64,000 nucleotides of DNA from UBA1858 sp965227695 (GTDB lineage Bacteria; Pseudomonadota; Gammaproteobacteria; UBA4575), in contig OZ245760.1 in NCBI GenBank assembly GCA_965227695.1, positions 2,232,001 through 2,296,000 on the forward strand, written 5' to 3'. Below are positions 18,942-28,062 of the stretch, in pieces. The position numbers and the translations under genes were made by a program. Under the pieces are notes generated by a model. That model was not told the DNA's origin. It searched no databases and was given only the letters and a program-made list of their open reading frames with translations. Within the stretch, counting starts at the first letter, position 1. Each line of letters opens with the position of its first letter.

Positions 18942-19352
18942 TTATTCACCTTTTAGTGTGCGTATGATTCCACTGATTTTTTTGCTTAGCCTGGAGAGAC
19001 TATATTGATAACGAATAGCATTTTCGGTAAATGCAGATTTCTCAAAATCGGTGTCCACCGTATTCCCATCCAGTGATGCCTGTGAAGGCACACGATATCG
19101 AATGTTGTGACTGGCGAAAGCATTTACATCAGCACCTGTTAAATGACCTGTGTGGCTCTTCACCATCTGGATACCCTGGTTTAACTGCCCTTTTTGCATG
19201 CTCTCCAATGCTGTACGGAAATCGATATCTCTTGCTTTATAATTTGGTGTATCTGAATTCGCCAGATTCGTTGCCAGTATTTCAGAACGTGCTGCACGCA
19301 ATGTAACTGCTTGCGCATGGATTCCAAATAATTGGTCGATAGGATTTGCCAT
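18942..19352 (-). CDS. flgB: FlgB, proximal rod protein
   Basis: A 136-residue rod protein and the first gene of the flgBCDEFGHIJKL run. Family motifs are ILATNLANSDTPNYKARDID and a C-terminal region ending with SLSRLSKKISGIIRTLKGE. A sigma-54 element ends 35 bases upstream. Gaps within the whole run are under 60 bases, so the run could be a single transcript of about 10 kb. Confidence 0.96.
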   Translation of the reverse strand: MANPIDQLFGIHAQAVTLRAARSEILATNLANSDTPNYKARDIDFRTALESMQKGQLNQGIQMVKSHTGHLTGADVNAFASHNIRYRVPSQASLDGNTVDTDFEKSAFTENAIRYQYSLSRLSKKISGIIRTLKGE

Positions 19353-19386
19353 AATTTTTCACACAAATATTAGTTATAATTCCTAT

Positions 19387-19402
19387 AGCAATTGCTATGC
19401 CA
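19387..19402 (-). promoter_or_regulatory. Sigma-54 promoter of the flgB operon
   Basis: The minus-strand sequence TGGCATAGCAATTGCT has GG and GC separated by ten bases and the TTGCT -12 element. It is positioned to start transcription about 20-25 bases before flgB. Confidence 0.78.
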
Positions 19403-19444
19403 GCCGATAACAACCGGTTACATGCCAAATAGCGCAGTTTGTCC

Positions 19445-19541
19445 GCTGACATTTGCGGATGTCGGCAACTGAAAAATAAATTTTTGCCGCCAGTCGGCAA
19501 GTCTTGCATTCTTTTATAATTTATCAGGGCGATTTATCGCC
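19445..19541. promoter_or_regulatory. Three inverted repeats between the divergent flgB and flgA promoters
   Basis: Three dyads lie between the two divergent sigma-54 promoters: GCTGACAT/ATGTCGGC (19445-19466, one mismatch), TTGCCG/CGGCAA (19484-19500) and GGCGAT/ATCGCC (19528-19541). Their placement fits upstream activator sites for FlrC or FlrA, but no binding consensus was matched; this is inference from position and symmetry. Confidence 0.4.
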
Positions 19542-19549
19542 ATATGAGT

Positions 19550-19565
19550 CGGCATGAAGTTTGCT
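19550..19565 (+). promoter_or_regulatory. Sigma-54 promoter of flgA
   Basis: CGGCATGAAGTTTGCT has the GG/GC pair at ten-base spacing and a TTGCT -12 element. It lies about 70 bases before the flgA ATG and diverges from the flgB promoter. Confidence 0.7.
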
Positions 19566-19635
19566 TTAATTCTTATAAATGATTTTTTAGATTAATAAAG
19601 CGTTAAACTTTTGACGAATAATATGGCTAGCAATT

Positions 19636-20388
19636 ATGAAGATGATAAACATAAGCAAGGACTTAACCTTGATTGCTTCATGCGTTGTTTTTGCGTTACT
19701 GATCATAATCAACGGCGTGAACAAGCAGGTGAATGCGGAAGAAGCGGTAAAATATCAGCCGCACAGTGAGATCACAGGTGCAGTAAAATCATTCATACAG
19801 GATTCCATGGGTATCAATAGTGATCCGGAATCACTGAGCATCAGCGTCAAATCTCTGGATGCACGCCTGAATCTGTCTCGATGCGAGATACCACTGAAGG
19901 CATTCTGGCCACCAGGCGCTTCCCGCACCGGACATACTACTGTTGGCATTCGTTGTAACGACAACAAACCCTGGAAACTATATGTGAGTGCCAACATAAA
20001 ACAATTCAAAAAAGTCTGGGTAGCCACGACAGCCATTGCTCGCGGCACTGTCATCACCGAATCCCACGTGGCACTGGACAAAAGAAATATCAGTGCAATA
20101 CACAGTGAATATTTCGATCAAAATAGCTTTCCAGTTGGGCTGGAAGCAAAAAGGGCATTAAGGGCGGGCGATGTAATATCGGTGCTGGCTGTGGAAAAAC
20201 CAATCGCGGTAAAGCGTGGGGAACGTGTCACAGTGATCGCGCGAATGAATGGTCTGGAAGTACGCACCACGGCAAAAGCGCTTAATGCTGCGGCTGAAGG
20301 AGATCGCATCAAAGTGCGTAACCTTCATTCTGACAAAGAACTAGTGGGTATATTGCAAAAAAACAGCATTGTGCATGTTAAAATTTAA
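19636..20388 (+). CDS. flgA: FlgA, P-ring assembly chaperone
   Basis: A 250-residue periplasmic chaperone for FlgI. It has an N-terminal signal/anchor (about residues 10-34) and a C-terminal SAF-type domain with VATTAIARGTVITESHV and ALRAGDVI, and ends with the FlgA tail VRNLHSDKELVGILQ. It is divergent from flgB and is followed 75 bases later by flgM, as in Vibrio and Pseudomonas. Confidence 0.94.
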   Translation: MKMINISKDLTLIASCVVFALLIIINGVNKQVNAEEAVKYQPHSEITGAVKSFIQDSMGINSDPESLSISVKSLDARLNLSRCEIPLKAFWPPGASRTGHTTVGIRCNDNKPWKLYVSANIKQFKKVWVATTAIARGTVITESHVALDKRNISAIHSEYFDQNSFPVGLEAKRALRAGDVISVLAVEKPIAVKRGERVTVIARMNGLEVRTTAKALNAAAEGDRIKVRNLHSDKELVGILQKNSIVHVKI

Positions 20389-20408
20389 ACAAATTGCCTA
20401 AATTTTAT

Positions 20409-20435
20409 TAAAGAATTGGCTCCACGGGCCGACAA
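20409..20435 (+). promoter_or_regulatory. Sigma-28 (FliA) promoter of flgM
   Basis: TAAAGAAT, an 11-base spacer, then GCCGACAA. The spacing is exact and 13 of 16 consensus positions match. It gives flgM, the anti-sigma factor gene, late expression under its own target. Confidence 0.85.
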
Positions 20436-20463
20436 CCAAATTATCAGGAAAAGGTAAGAGAAG

Positions 20464-20784
20464 ATGACTGACGTGATAAAAAACATTAATCAAAACAACC
20501 AGCTAAATGGCACTGGCTCAAAACCAGCAACAAAAACCTCGGGTGAGACAGACACTCAGAAATCAAGTACACCAGGTACACAGGCGATGAATAGCGCAGA
20601 TCAGGTCAATTTAACCAGTTCCGCGCAAAAGGTCGATCAACTTATTACCAGTTTATCGACAGAGCCTGTCGTTGATCGACAAAAAGTGGAAGAAATCAAA
20701 ACGGCACTCGCCGAGGGACGCTACGAGGTCAATAGTAATATCATCGCTGATAAATTAATTGAAATGGATGAACTCCTGAAGTAG
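20464..20784 (+). CDS. flgM: FlgM, anti-sigma-28 factor
   Basis: A 106-residue anti-sigma factor that holds FliA until the hook is complete and FlgM is exported. The N-terminal half is disordered and rich in Ser/Thr/Asn/Gln. The C-terminal half has the family pattern DQVNLTSSAQKVDQLITSLS and VDRQKVEEIKTALAEGRYEV. The ribosome site AGGTAAGAGA precedes the ATG. Its own sigma-28 promoter gives the usual feedback loop. Confidence 0.95.
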   Translation: MTDVIKNINQNNQLNGTGSKPATKTSGETDTQKSSTPGTQAMNSADQVNLTSSAQKVDQLITSLSTEPVVDRQKVEEIKTALAEGRYEVNSNIIADKLIEMDELLK

Positions 20785-20837
20785 CCATTTGCACTAATTG
20801 GCAGTATTACCCTATAAAACAGCGCAAGGATGGATGA

Positions 20838-21266
20838 ATGAACAATATGCAATCACAACAAGTCCTGGATGACCTTGAATACTGGGTTCAAGTCTTCCTC
20901 GATCAACTATCAATAGAGCGCGAATTATTGCTGGACGGCAATGCCAGTGATTTAAATACTGCGACGGCAAAAAAGCAGGAAATTATAGAAAAACTGACGG
21001 CCCTGGAAGCACGTTTTTCTCCTTTACTGAACAATTTTGAAGAACATTCTGAGTTGAATGAAAAGTGGCAAAAAACCTTACTGTTACTGCAAACCTGTCA
21101 ACAGAAGAACACCGAAAATAGCGCACTTGTTAACCATAGACTCAAGCAAACAAATCAGGCCCTGCATCAAATACACTGTCTGTTTAGCCATGATCACGCA
21201 CTGACTTATTCAGCAGACGGCTCTCAAACTATCAGCTCGGAACCAAATCGGTCCGTTCATGCCTAA
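20838..21266 (+). CDS. flgN: FlgN, FlgK/FlgL export chaperone
   Basis: A 142-residue helical chaperone for the hook-associated proteins FlgK and FlgL. The long N-terminal helix (LDQLSIERELLLDGNASDLN) and central KKQEIIEKLTALEARF fit the FlgN family. It lies 53 bases after flgM in the conserved flgA-flgM-flgN order. Confidence 0.9.
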   Translation: MNNMQSQQVLDDLEYWVQVFLDQLSIERELLLDGNASDLNTATAKKQEIIEKLTALEARFSPLLNNFEEHSELNEKWQKTLLLLQTCQQKNTENSALVNHRLKQTNQALHQIHCLFSHDHALTYSADGSQTISSEPNRSVHA

Positions 21267-21319
21267 AAGCCTTCCTGCAACACGGACAAGGCGATTAAAT
21301 TACTGACTACCTGGTTCTT

Positions 21320-21339
21320 TGTGTCATTATTTTGACACA
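21320..21339 (+). terminator. Hairpin after flgN
   Basis: TGTGTCA and TGACACA form a 7-bp stem around a 6-base loop (TTATTT) about 55 bases after the flgN stop. It is AT-rich with no clear T tail, so it is a weak terminator candidate or part of the next gene's regulatory region. Confidence 0.35.
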
Positions 21340-21345
21340 CATAAT

Positions 21346-21363
21346 TGTTAACAATTGTTAACA
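21346..21363. promoter_or_regulatory. 18-bp perfect palindrome upstream of the GGDEF gene
   Basis: TGTTAACAATTGTTAACA is a perfect 18-bp palindrome and also carries AATTGTTAAC as a tandem direct repeat (21343-21362). It lies 76 bases before the degenerate GGDEF gene, consistent with an operator for a dimeric regulator. I cannot name the regulator. Confidence 0.5.
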
Positions 21364-21438
21364 TAAACCATTGTTATAAAGCACTAAGTATAAATACGAA
21401 TATTTAACAGTTATTCTGATCATTATCATCCATTTCCA

Positions 21439-22368
21439 ATGTCAGAGAACAACAAAAATAAAAAAATGGAAACAATTAAGCTTATAGGTCGGACCAATCA
21501 AATACCCACCGGGATTGATGAGTCAAAATTGTCTGTTTTGGGGTATGTTTTAAACTTCCAGCATCAAACCAGCATCGAAGAACTGCTGCACTGCTATCTG
21601 GAATGTATCAATTCAATACATAGCATTGAGGGAATACGTTATCGTTTCCCGCTACTTAATATCTCACACCGGATAGGTATAGAGTCACGGCCCCAATGCC
21701 ATATTCAAATGGAAACAAATGACGATTTTTTGGGCGACCTTACAATTTATCACCATTCATTTATCAATAAATCCACGTTAAAACACATCGAACTGATTAC
21801 CTCACTTTTAACCCATCCACTACGCTCGATTATCCAGGAAAATGCCAGCGCAAGTATTGCACTGGGCGATGAACCGGCGGGGCTGGCCAATAAAACATTA
21901 GTTGACCAGCTTGTCTCACGCGAAGCAAAACTGGCATATCGGGAACGCGTGCCAATGTCACTGATCCTTTTTGATATTGATCGATTTGAAACTATCACGC
22001 AACGGTCCGACTTAATAATCCGGGATAAAATTCTTTATAAGGTCATGGAAGTCATGCGTAGAAATATTAGAGATACGGACTTGCTACTACGATATGAATC
22101 TGACATCTACTGCCTGATACTCAAAGGCGTTGCTCCTGAAAATGCTTTATTAATCAGTGAGCGCGTCAGACAGGCAGTCGACCTGTTCAAATTTTTTATT
22201 CATAGTGATGAAAAACCATCACACATTACAATCAGCGCCGGGATTGCAGAATTGGTGTCAACCGACAGCATTGACAGTATTTTTTCGCGTGCGGGCAATG
22301 CTGTTCAGTATGCAAAAAAAATGGGGCGAAATCAGTCAACACTGGCTGATGGTATTTTTATTTCATAA
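21439..22368 (+). CDS. Degenerate GGDEF-domain protein
   Basis: A 309-residue cytoplasmic protein. Residues 1-140 form an unassigned, possibly GAF-like sensory region. Residues 155-305 have a GGDEF fold: LILFDIDRFETITQRSDLII in front, RYESDIYCLIL where the active site should be (near residue 220), and the C-terminal ITISAGIAEL. The signature GG(D/E)EF is replaced by ESDI, so catalytic diguanylate cyclase activity is unlikely. It may act as a receptor or by protein contact. It is convergent with an intact cyclase whose stop codon is 11 bases away. Confidence 0.8.
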   Translation: MSENNKNKKMETIKLIGRTNQIPTGIDESKLSVLGYVLNFQHQTSIEELLHCYLECINSIHSIEGIRYRFPLLNISHRIGIESRPQCHIQMETNDDFLGDLTIYHHSFINKSTLKHIELITSLLTHPLRSIIQENASASIALGDEPAGLANKTLVDQLVSREAKLAYRERVPMSLILFDIDRFETITQRSDLIIRDKILYKVMEVMRRNIRDTDLLLRYESDIYCLILKGVAPENALLISERVRQAVDLFKFFIHSDEKPSHITISAGIAELVSTDSIDSIFSRAGNAVQYAKKMGRNQSTLADGIFIS

Positions 22369-22378
22369 TTTAAAATAG

Positions 22379-23677
22379 TCAGGCGACATTCGCGATTTCC
22401 ACGCGGTCTCGACCACCCTGCTTGGCTCGGTACAATGCTTTATCAGCCCGCTCAAAAATCATCGTCGGTGTATCATTTTCAACGAAACTCGAGACACCGC
22501 ATGATATTGTCACGTGCAGAGGTTGTTTTTTGTAGGTGAATTCGGTAGAAGAAATTAATAACCGGATTCTTTCTGCCAGCTGCAGTCCCTCATCAAGGGT
22601 TTTATTGGCCAACAACATTACAAACTCTTCTCCGCCGAATCTGGCCAGGATATCCCCTTTACGCACACCCGTACTCAGCTTTTTTGCAACAGATTGTAGT
22701 ACTTTATCACCGGCAGCATGGCCATACCGGTCATTTACTGATTTGAAATAGTCAATATCCCAAACCAGCATTGTGGCGGGAACCTTGTCATTTTCCCATT
22801 TTAAACATGCCTGCTCCAATGCCTGAACATAGGCAGCCCGATTATAAAGACCGGTTAATGGATCGGTGATTGCTTCCTTATGTTTTTGATGAATTGTTTC
22901 CTCCAGGTGCTTGGCATGTTCTTCCAGCGCTTTAATCTTATGACTCATACCGGATATTTTTTCTTCAAGCATTCTTGTTTCATGTTCATCAGCTTCAACT
23001 TCGCGGATAATTTTTGTTTGAATTGCTGTCACAATGTGATTAAGGTTATTCTTAAGCTCGTTGATATCACTGCCGTGAGCAATCGATTCACTAATGTCCC
23101 GTATACCGCGTTCAAATGACTGATTGATACTGCCAGTCATTGATTTGCGTGAAAAATAGTCGTGTTGTGTCTGGTTAAATTCAGAATAGATGGTCTGAAG
23201 CTTTTCTGCAATCGTGACCAGATAGCCCTGCATTGCATCATGATCTTCAGTAATGTTGTTTGAAAATTGAATTAACAGCTTTTTAGCCTGTTGGGAAGAT
23301 TGAATAATATCCCTGCGTTCATCCAGATCCTGTTTAATTCCATTTGCTGTTTCAATATAGTCGCCAGTATAGTGGACATTAACCATCAGTTCCCTCAAGT
23401 CAGACGACCACTGTTCTAATGCCTGTGCATCTGTCTTTGAAAGTGTCAGGCCTTTTGCAACTAACTCAAACCATTTTTCAAGATGCTCAATAACCTCAGC
23501 ATTTGAACAGGGTTGCTGAAGTTCTGGCATTGAAATATTTTCGGCGATGTGTATGTTTACAGCATTATCATATTCTTCAAAGCTTGCTCTTAAGTCTTTA
23601 AATGCTTTCGACTCTAATATGTTACCGATAGAGTATGCTCTATCGCGATTTAATACTGACAATATTTTTTTTAACAT
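22379..23677 (-). CDS. Diguanylate cyclase (GGDEF), cytoplasmic, coiled-coil N-terminus
   Basis: A 432-residue c-di-GMP synthase. The first 270 residues are helical with a long coiled coil (about 225-270) and no membrane segments. The GGDEF domain begins at TDPLTGLYNRAAY and has an intact active site RFGGEEF near residue 348. It also has an inhibitory I-site: RKGD lies five residues before GGEEF, so product feedback is likely. It is the last gene of a same-strand series after pomA-pomB, the HDOD gene and the glutamate-synthase-like gene. Confidence 0.93.
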   Translation of the reverse strand: MLKKILSVLNRDRAYSIGNILESKAFKDLRASFEEYDNAVNIHIAENISMPELQQPCSNAEVIEHLEKWFELVAKGLTLSKTDAQALEQWSSDLRELMVNVHYTGDYIETANGIKQDLDERRDIIQSSQQAKKLLIQFSNNITEDHDAMQGYLVTIAEKLQTIYSEFNQTQHDYFSRKSMTGSINQSFERGIRDISESIAHGSDINELKNNLNHIVTAIQTKIIREVEADEHETRMLEEKISGMSHKIKALEEHAKHLEETIHQKHKEAITDPLTGLYNRAAYVQALEQACLKWENDKVPATMLVWDIDYFKSVNDRYGHAAGDKVLQSVAKKLSTGVRKGDILARFGGEEFVMLLANKTLDEGLQLAERIRLLISSTEFTYKKQPLHVTISCGVSSFVENDTPTMIFERADKALYRAKQGGRDRVEIANVA

Positions 23678-23720
23678 GGTTATACCGCGTGTTTACTCCT
23701 CGGCATCGTACCCAATATAA

Positions 23721-25331
23721 TTATGATGCCCGCTTATTTATATCTGGCCTGACCTCATCTGTATTGGCGTCTAATGCAGCATATTCTTTAGACGACCAGG
23801 GGCGTGTACTCCAGTCTCTTCTGTCAACCTGAACCAACGGCTCAACTTTGGGATACAGCTTATCCAGGGGTACAGAAATACCATTCCCCTGTATTATTCT
23901 TGCATGATGGCGCTGCAGGTCACGGAAATGATTCACACCACATGAGTGTGCAATCATTCCGACCTCGTAGACCATATTTTTTACATAGCTGCTGACACGT
24001 TCTGACTTGGCTACAGGATCAAGACCTTTTTGTAACTTTCGGTCATGCGTAGTGATCCCTGTAGGGCAGGAATTTTTATTACACTGAAGCGCCTGAATGC
24101 AGCCAAGAGAAAACATAAATCCACGAGCAGAAGTAATAAAGTCTGCACCAACACAAAGTGCCCAGGCAACATCCGCAGGATTAATTAATTTTCCCGAAGC
24201 AATCACCTTGATGCGATCACGCAGACCATATTCAGTCAATTTATTCACGACAATCGGCAAACTCTCATGTAAAGGCAGGCCAACATCATCCAGCAATGGC
24301 AATGGTGCAGCACCTGTACCGCCATCCGCACTGTCAACCGTGATAAAATCCGGCGCACTCTGCTCCCCACGGCGTAAAATTGCGGTACACAGATGGTCAA
24401 GCCAGCTTTCAGTGCCAATCACAGATTTAAATCCGACCGGTTTACCCGTGACCTGGCGTACATGGGCAATCATATCAAGCAGGTCATCATCGCATTTAAT
24501 TTCAGGGTGTCGATTGGGACTGATCGAATCCGTTCCGGGTGTGATGCCTCTAATTTCGGCGACTTCTTTTGAAACCTTCTCGCCTGGAAGAATACCACCT
24601 TTTCCGGGTTTTCCTCCCTGGCTTAACTTGATTTCAAACATTTTCACCTGGTGATATTGTGCAACTTCCCGTAACTTGCGAACACTTAATTTTGCAGATT
24701 CAGGTTCCCGCACCCCATACTTGGCGGTGCCAATCTGAAAGACCAGATCACATCCACTGCTGAGATGGTAAGGTGACAGCCCGCCTTCACCGGTATTGAG
24801 CCAACAACCCGCTTTTTTTGCACCAATGGCCAGTGCCTGTACCGCAGGTTTAGACAAGGCGCCATAACTCATGCCTGAAATATTAAAAATTGAACGGGTC
24901 ACATAGGGTTTGTCAGCATAAGGACCGATGGTTTCATAATCCGGAACAGTGGCATCTTCAGACATGGTGGGATACGGGCAGTTTGCAAATAATACCGTGC
25001 CGGGTTTTCTTAAATCCCGCGTTGAACCGAATGCGGCCGTATTGGATATGTTTTTAGCGGCGCGATAGACCCAAGATCGCTGCGCACGATTAAAAGGCAG
25101 TTCTTCACGGTCCATGGCAAAAAAATACTGTCGGAAGAACTCACCAAGGTATTCAAAAAGATAGCGGAATCGACCAATAACCGGATAGTTTCTGCGTATT
25201 GCCTGTTTGGTTTGTGTGACATCAATCGCATATAGCACAACCACGGCCACTACTAACGCAACGAATCCAAATGCAAGAAAAATTTGCACAATCGATTTAA
25301 GTGCAGATGACCAAGACAGAAGATATTCCAT
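23721..25331 (-). CDS. FMN-binding glutamate-synthase-family protein
   Basis: A 536-residue protein with an N-terminal membrane helix (about 14-34) followed by a glutamate-synthase-type FMN/Fe-S domain. Family motifs are GGLSPYHLSSGCDLVFQIGT, KLSQGGKPGKGGILPG and the Cys-bearing QCNKNSCPTGITTHD. It lacks the glutaminase domain of GltB, so it belongs to the stand-alone GltB2-like family, whose physiological reaction is not settled. Its place between motor and c-di-GMP genes may be coincidental. Confidence 0.88.
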   Translation of the reverse strand: MEYLLSWSSALKSIVQIFLAFGFVALVVAVVVLYAIDVTQTKQAIRRNYPVIGRFRYLFEYLGEFFRQYFFAMDREELPFNRAQRSWVYRAAKNISNTAAFGSTRDLRKPGTVLFANCPYPTMSEDATVPDYETIGPYADKPYVTRSIFNISGMSYGALSKPAVQALAIGAKKAGCWLNTGEGGLSPYHLSSGCDLVFQIGTAKYGVREPESAKLSVRKLREVAQYHQVKMFEIKLSQGGKPGKGGILPGEKVSKEVAEIRGITPGTDSISPNRHPEIKCDDDLLDMIAHVRQVTGKPVGFKSVIGTESWLDHLCTAILRRGEQSAPDFITVDSADGGTGAAPLPLLDDVGLPLHESLPIVVNKLTEYGLRDRIKVIASGKLINPADVAWALCVGADFITSARGFMFSLGCIQALQCNKNSCPTGITTHDRKLQKGLDPVAKSERVSSYVKNMVYEVGMIAHSCGVNHFRDLQRHHARIIQGNGISVPLDKLYPKVEPLVQVDRRDWSTRPWSSKEYAALDANTDEVRPDINKRAS

Positions 25332-25405
25332 AAGTTTTTCCTGAAGATTTATCCAGTATTAATATGCTATCGGCTCAAGTTTTCAATTCTTTATATGACA
25401 ATTTA

Positions 25406-26227
25406 TCAGTGGGTTGCCGGGCTTAAGCTTTGCATATTGGTCGTTAATAAAAACCCGCTGTGGTGATATGCATGATATTTTGCTGACCGTTCAAATTTGA
25501 CTATGTGCCTAGCCATATCATAACCGGCACGGTGAATACCGATACCCACAAATTCGCACAACACTTTTAATGCATGCTGTAATTCACAGGTCGAATAACC
25601 ATATTCCAGACAAGCAATCAATTCATAAACCAAGAGACTCAGCTTAAGTCGTTGTGACAGTGAGCCGTGATTGATCAGATTTTGGATACTATCTGGCAAT
25701 AAGCCAATTTCAGTGTAATGACTATATATACCCTGTAACTGCTCAATATTATTGATGTCTATATGGGTAAATCCGGGTGTCCCCTGTTCATTCAGACAGT
25801 ACGCAAGATCATCAAATCCAGTCAACATGGATGCACAAAACATTTCTTCAGGACATGTCTGCCCCATGTATTCCGCCCAGAATTGAGTCATACTTGCCGC
25901 AACGTAGATGCGACTCCTGATTAACTGATAGTTACCATAGCTGGTATCATGATCGTCGATGATCTTGATCGAAGATAATTTGTCTTTTAGCGTTTCAACA
26001 CCGACCAGATTAATAGCAGCTGATAAAGTGTTTACTACAGGGTACCCACGCTGAAGGTAGATCTGGTTAACCATGAACATAATATTTGCCAGCACAACCG
26101 GATCTTGCCTGGCAATACAGGTAATATCGCGAAGATCGAGACTCTCCTGAGAAAATTGCGCGTTCAGTGAGTCGACCACAATGCCGGCAGTTGGCAAATC
26201 ACTGGTTATCGTCGACTTATTCAGCAT
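25406..26227 (-). CDS. HDOD-domain protein
   Basis: A 273-residue protein resembling the HDOD domain found in signalling proteins tied to motility and c-di-GMP. The N-terminal portion has the DITCIARQDPVVLANIMFMV stretch and NTLSAAINLVGVETLKDKL, typical of HDOD helices. The true HD metal ligands are missing, as usual for this family. It starts 23 bases after pomB ends and is probably co-transcribed with the stator genes. Confidence 0.75.
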   Translation of the reverse strand: MLNKSTITSDLPTAGIVVDSLNAQFSQESLDLRDITCIARQDPVVLANIMFMVNQIYLQRGYPVVNTLSAAINLVGVETLKDKLSSIKIIDDHDTSYGNYQLIRSRIYVAASMTQFWAEYMGQTCPEEMFCASMLTGFDDLAYCLNEQGTPGFTHIDINNIEQLQGIYSHYTEIGLLPDSIQNLINHGSLSQRLKLSLLVYELIACLEYGYSTCELQHALKVLCEFVGIGIHRAGYDMARHIVKFERSAKYHAYHHSGFLLTTNMQSLSPATH

Positions 26228-26250
26228 CGGATTACACAGCCAGACATCAG

Positions 26251-27195
26251 CTAGTCATCGCCTTGCCGGTCAATTTCATTTTGCCCATAATCAACCGGCT
26301 CCGTCCCTTGGACAACTGTATTGACATCATCGACACTAAAACTATTATGCAATTGCTCAAATAAATAATTATTTCCTACAATCACTATTTCAACACGCCG
26401 GTTTCTTGCCCTGTTTTCACGCGTGTCATTCGGTACCAGCGGCCTTGTCTCTGCATGCGCACGCATTTGTATTCTGTCAGGGACAACACGATTTCCGCGT
26501 GTTAGATAATGCACAACATTTGCCGCCCTGGCAGCCGACAGCTCCCAGTTTGAGCGATATTCATAAGTATTAATGGGCACATTATCAGAATGGCCTGCGA
26601 CAATAATATTCCCTTCAATTTTATTGAGAGACTCGGATACACGATCAATAATTTTAAAGGAAGACGATTTCAACTTCGCTTCACCTGAGTTAAAAGTACT
26701 TTTTTCCTTTAGACGCACTGTAATTTCAGCTTCAGACCATTCCACTTCCAGCATCCCGCTCTCAATTTCCTCTTTCAGGTCTTCCACCAGTTTCTCTGCT
26801 TCTTCACGAATACTTTCAATCGCCGCTTCGTACATTTTTACTGCCAGATTTTTCTTTTCACCATCACTGCCTTCATTAAACTGCAAGTTGTTCTTAGTGT
26901 CGTCTGATGTTTCCTGTTCAATGACTTTAATTGGGGTGGGCTGGGGAATTCCCGGCGAAAATTCCTGGGTAATAATGCTAGTACCTTTGGGTATTTCATC
27001 CGCAGTGATGTCACGCTGCACCCCAAACGCCGATTTCATGGATCCGGATAATTGCTTAAATTTAAGTACATCCATCTCAGAAAATGCCAGTAAAAGAACG
27101 AAAAAACACATCAGCAAAGACATGAGATCGGCAAAAGTCATCACCCATGCAGGCGCCCCCTCGTCCTGCTCTTCCTGTACTGCGTCATCGCTCAT
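26251..27195 (-). CDS. pomB: PomB-type flagellar stator subunit
   Basis: A 314-residue stator protein. One transmembrane helix near the N-terminus carries the ion-binding Asp in PAWVMTFADLMSLLMCFFVL. The stretch that follows (AFSEMDVLKFKQLSGSMKSA) closely resembles Na+-type PomB rather than enterobacterial MotB. The C-terminus is an OmpA-like peptidoglycan-binding domain (VAGHSDNVPINT ... SNWELSAARAANVVHYL). A coiled region around 105-150 (EEAEKLVEDLKEEIE) forms the plug/linker area. The gene begins next to the pomA stop codon. Sodium coupling is inference. Confidence 0.88.
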   Translation of the reverse strand: MSDDAVQEEQDEGAPAWVMTFADLMSLLMCFFVLLLAFSEMDVLKFKQLSGSMKSAFGVQRDITADEIPKGTSIITQEFSPGIPQPTPIKVIEQETSDDTKNNLQFNEGSDGEKKNLAVKMYEAAIESIREEAEKLVEDLKEEIESGMLEVEWSEAEITVRLKEKSTFNSGEAKLKSSSFKIIDRVSESLNKIEGNIIVAGHSDNVPINTYEYRSNWELSAARAANVVHYLTRGNRVVPDRIQMRAHAETRPLVPNDTRENRARNRRVEIVIVGNNYLFEQLHNSFSVDDVNTVVQGTEPVDYGQNEIDRQGDD

Positions 27196-27200
27196 CAACC

Positions 27201-27962
27201 TTACTCGCTTTTACCAGATTCGCGTTTACTTTCCGGCAGGAATGTTAATAATATCTGCTCAACCACTTTGGGGTTAATGCCTGCCTGTATCGATGAAATA
27301 GACTCTAAAATTAAATTCTTGTTGAGCTTTTCTTCGCTACTTATCTTTTTCAGCTTATCAGCTATTGGCAATGCCACGGCATTCGCAATAATTGCGCCAT
27401 ACAATGTCGTTAATAGCGCAACTGCCATTGCCGGGCCAATTGCCTTGGGATCATCCATCGCCGATAGCATTTGAACCAAGCCAATAAGCGTACCAATCAT
27501 GCCCATGGCGGGAGCCGCATCTCCAATCGCCTTAAACATCCTGATACCTGTATTATGTCGTTCAATAGTTAAGTTGATATCCTTGGATAACATTTTCTGA
27601 ACAACTTCCGGCGCATGACCGTCAATACATAAATTTATCCCGCGCTCCAGAAATGGATGACCGATCTCTCTCCCTTCCAATGCAAGAATCCCTTCTTTCC
27701 TGGCAACATTTGCCAACTCAACTGCTTCTTCAATGAGATTATGAGGATCAACACTTTTATGGATGATCGATTTAAGCCCTACTTTAAAAGAACCGAGAAA
27801 CTGGCCAAGTGAAATTCTCGCCAGTGTTGCCGCAAATGTTCCGCCAATCACGACAACAAGCGATGGTGCATTAATAAATGTACCAAAGTCACCACCTAAC
27901 AGTATTGCGATACTAATAATGACAAGTGCGCCAATAAGACCAACCAGAGTCGCTATATCCAT
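27201..27962 (-). CDS. pomA: PomA-type flagellar stator subunit
   Basis: A 253-residue, four-helix membrane protein of the MotA/PomA family. Helix 1 starts at residue 3; the cytoplasmic loop (about 55-150) has EEAVELANVARKEGILALEG. Helices 3-4 have GDAAPAMGMIGTLIGLVQML and AVALLTTLYGAIIANAVALP, the PomA signature. AGGAGG precedes the start. A putative sigma-28 promoter lies about 100 bases upstream. Confidence 0.92.
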   Translation of the reverse strand: MDIATLVGLIGALVIISIAILLGGDFGTFINAPSLVVVIGGTFAATLARISLGQFLGSFKVGLKSIIHKSVDPHNLIEEAVELANVARKEGILALEGREIGHPFLERGINLCIDGHAPEVVQKMLSKDINLTIERHNTGIRMFKAIGDAAPAMGMIGTLIGLVQMLSAMDDPKAIGPAMAVALLTTLYGAIIANAVALPIADKLKKISSEEKLNKNLILESISSIQAGINPKVVEQILLTFLPESKRESGKSE

Positions 27963-28062
27963 TATTATTCAAATCCTCCTGATATAATCATCCATACAAA
28001 ACATTGCTTGCCACGGAACTGCAGCTATTTGTTTACTTGTATTGTTTCTTGAATTAACAGAT

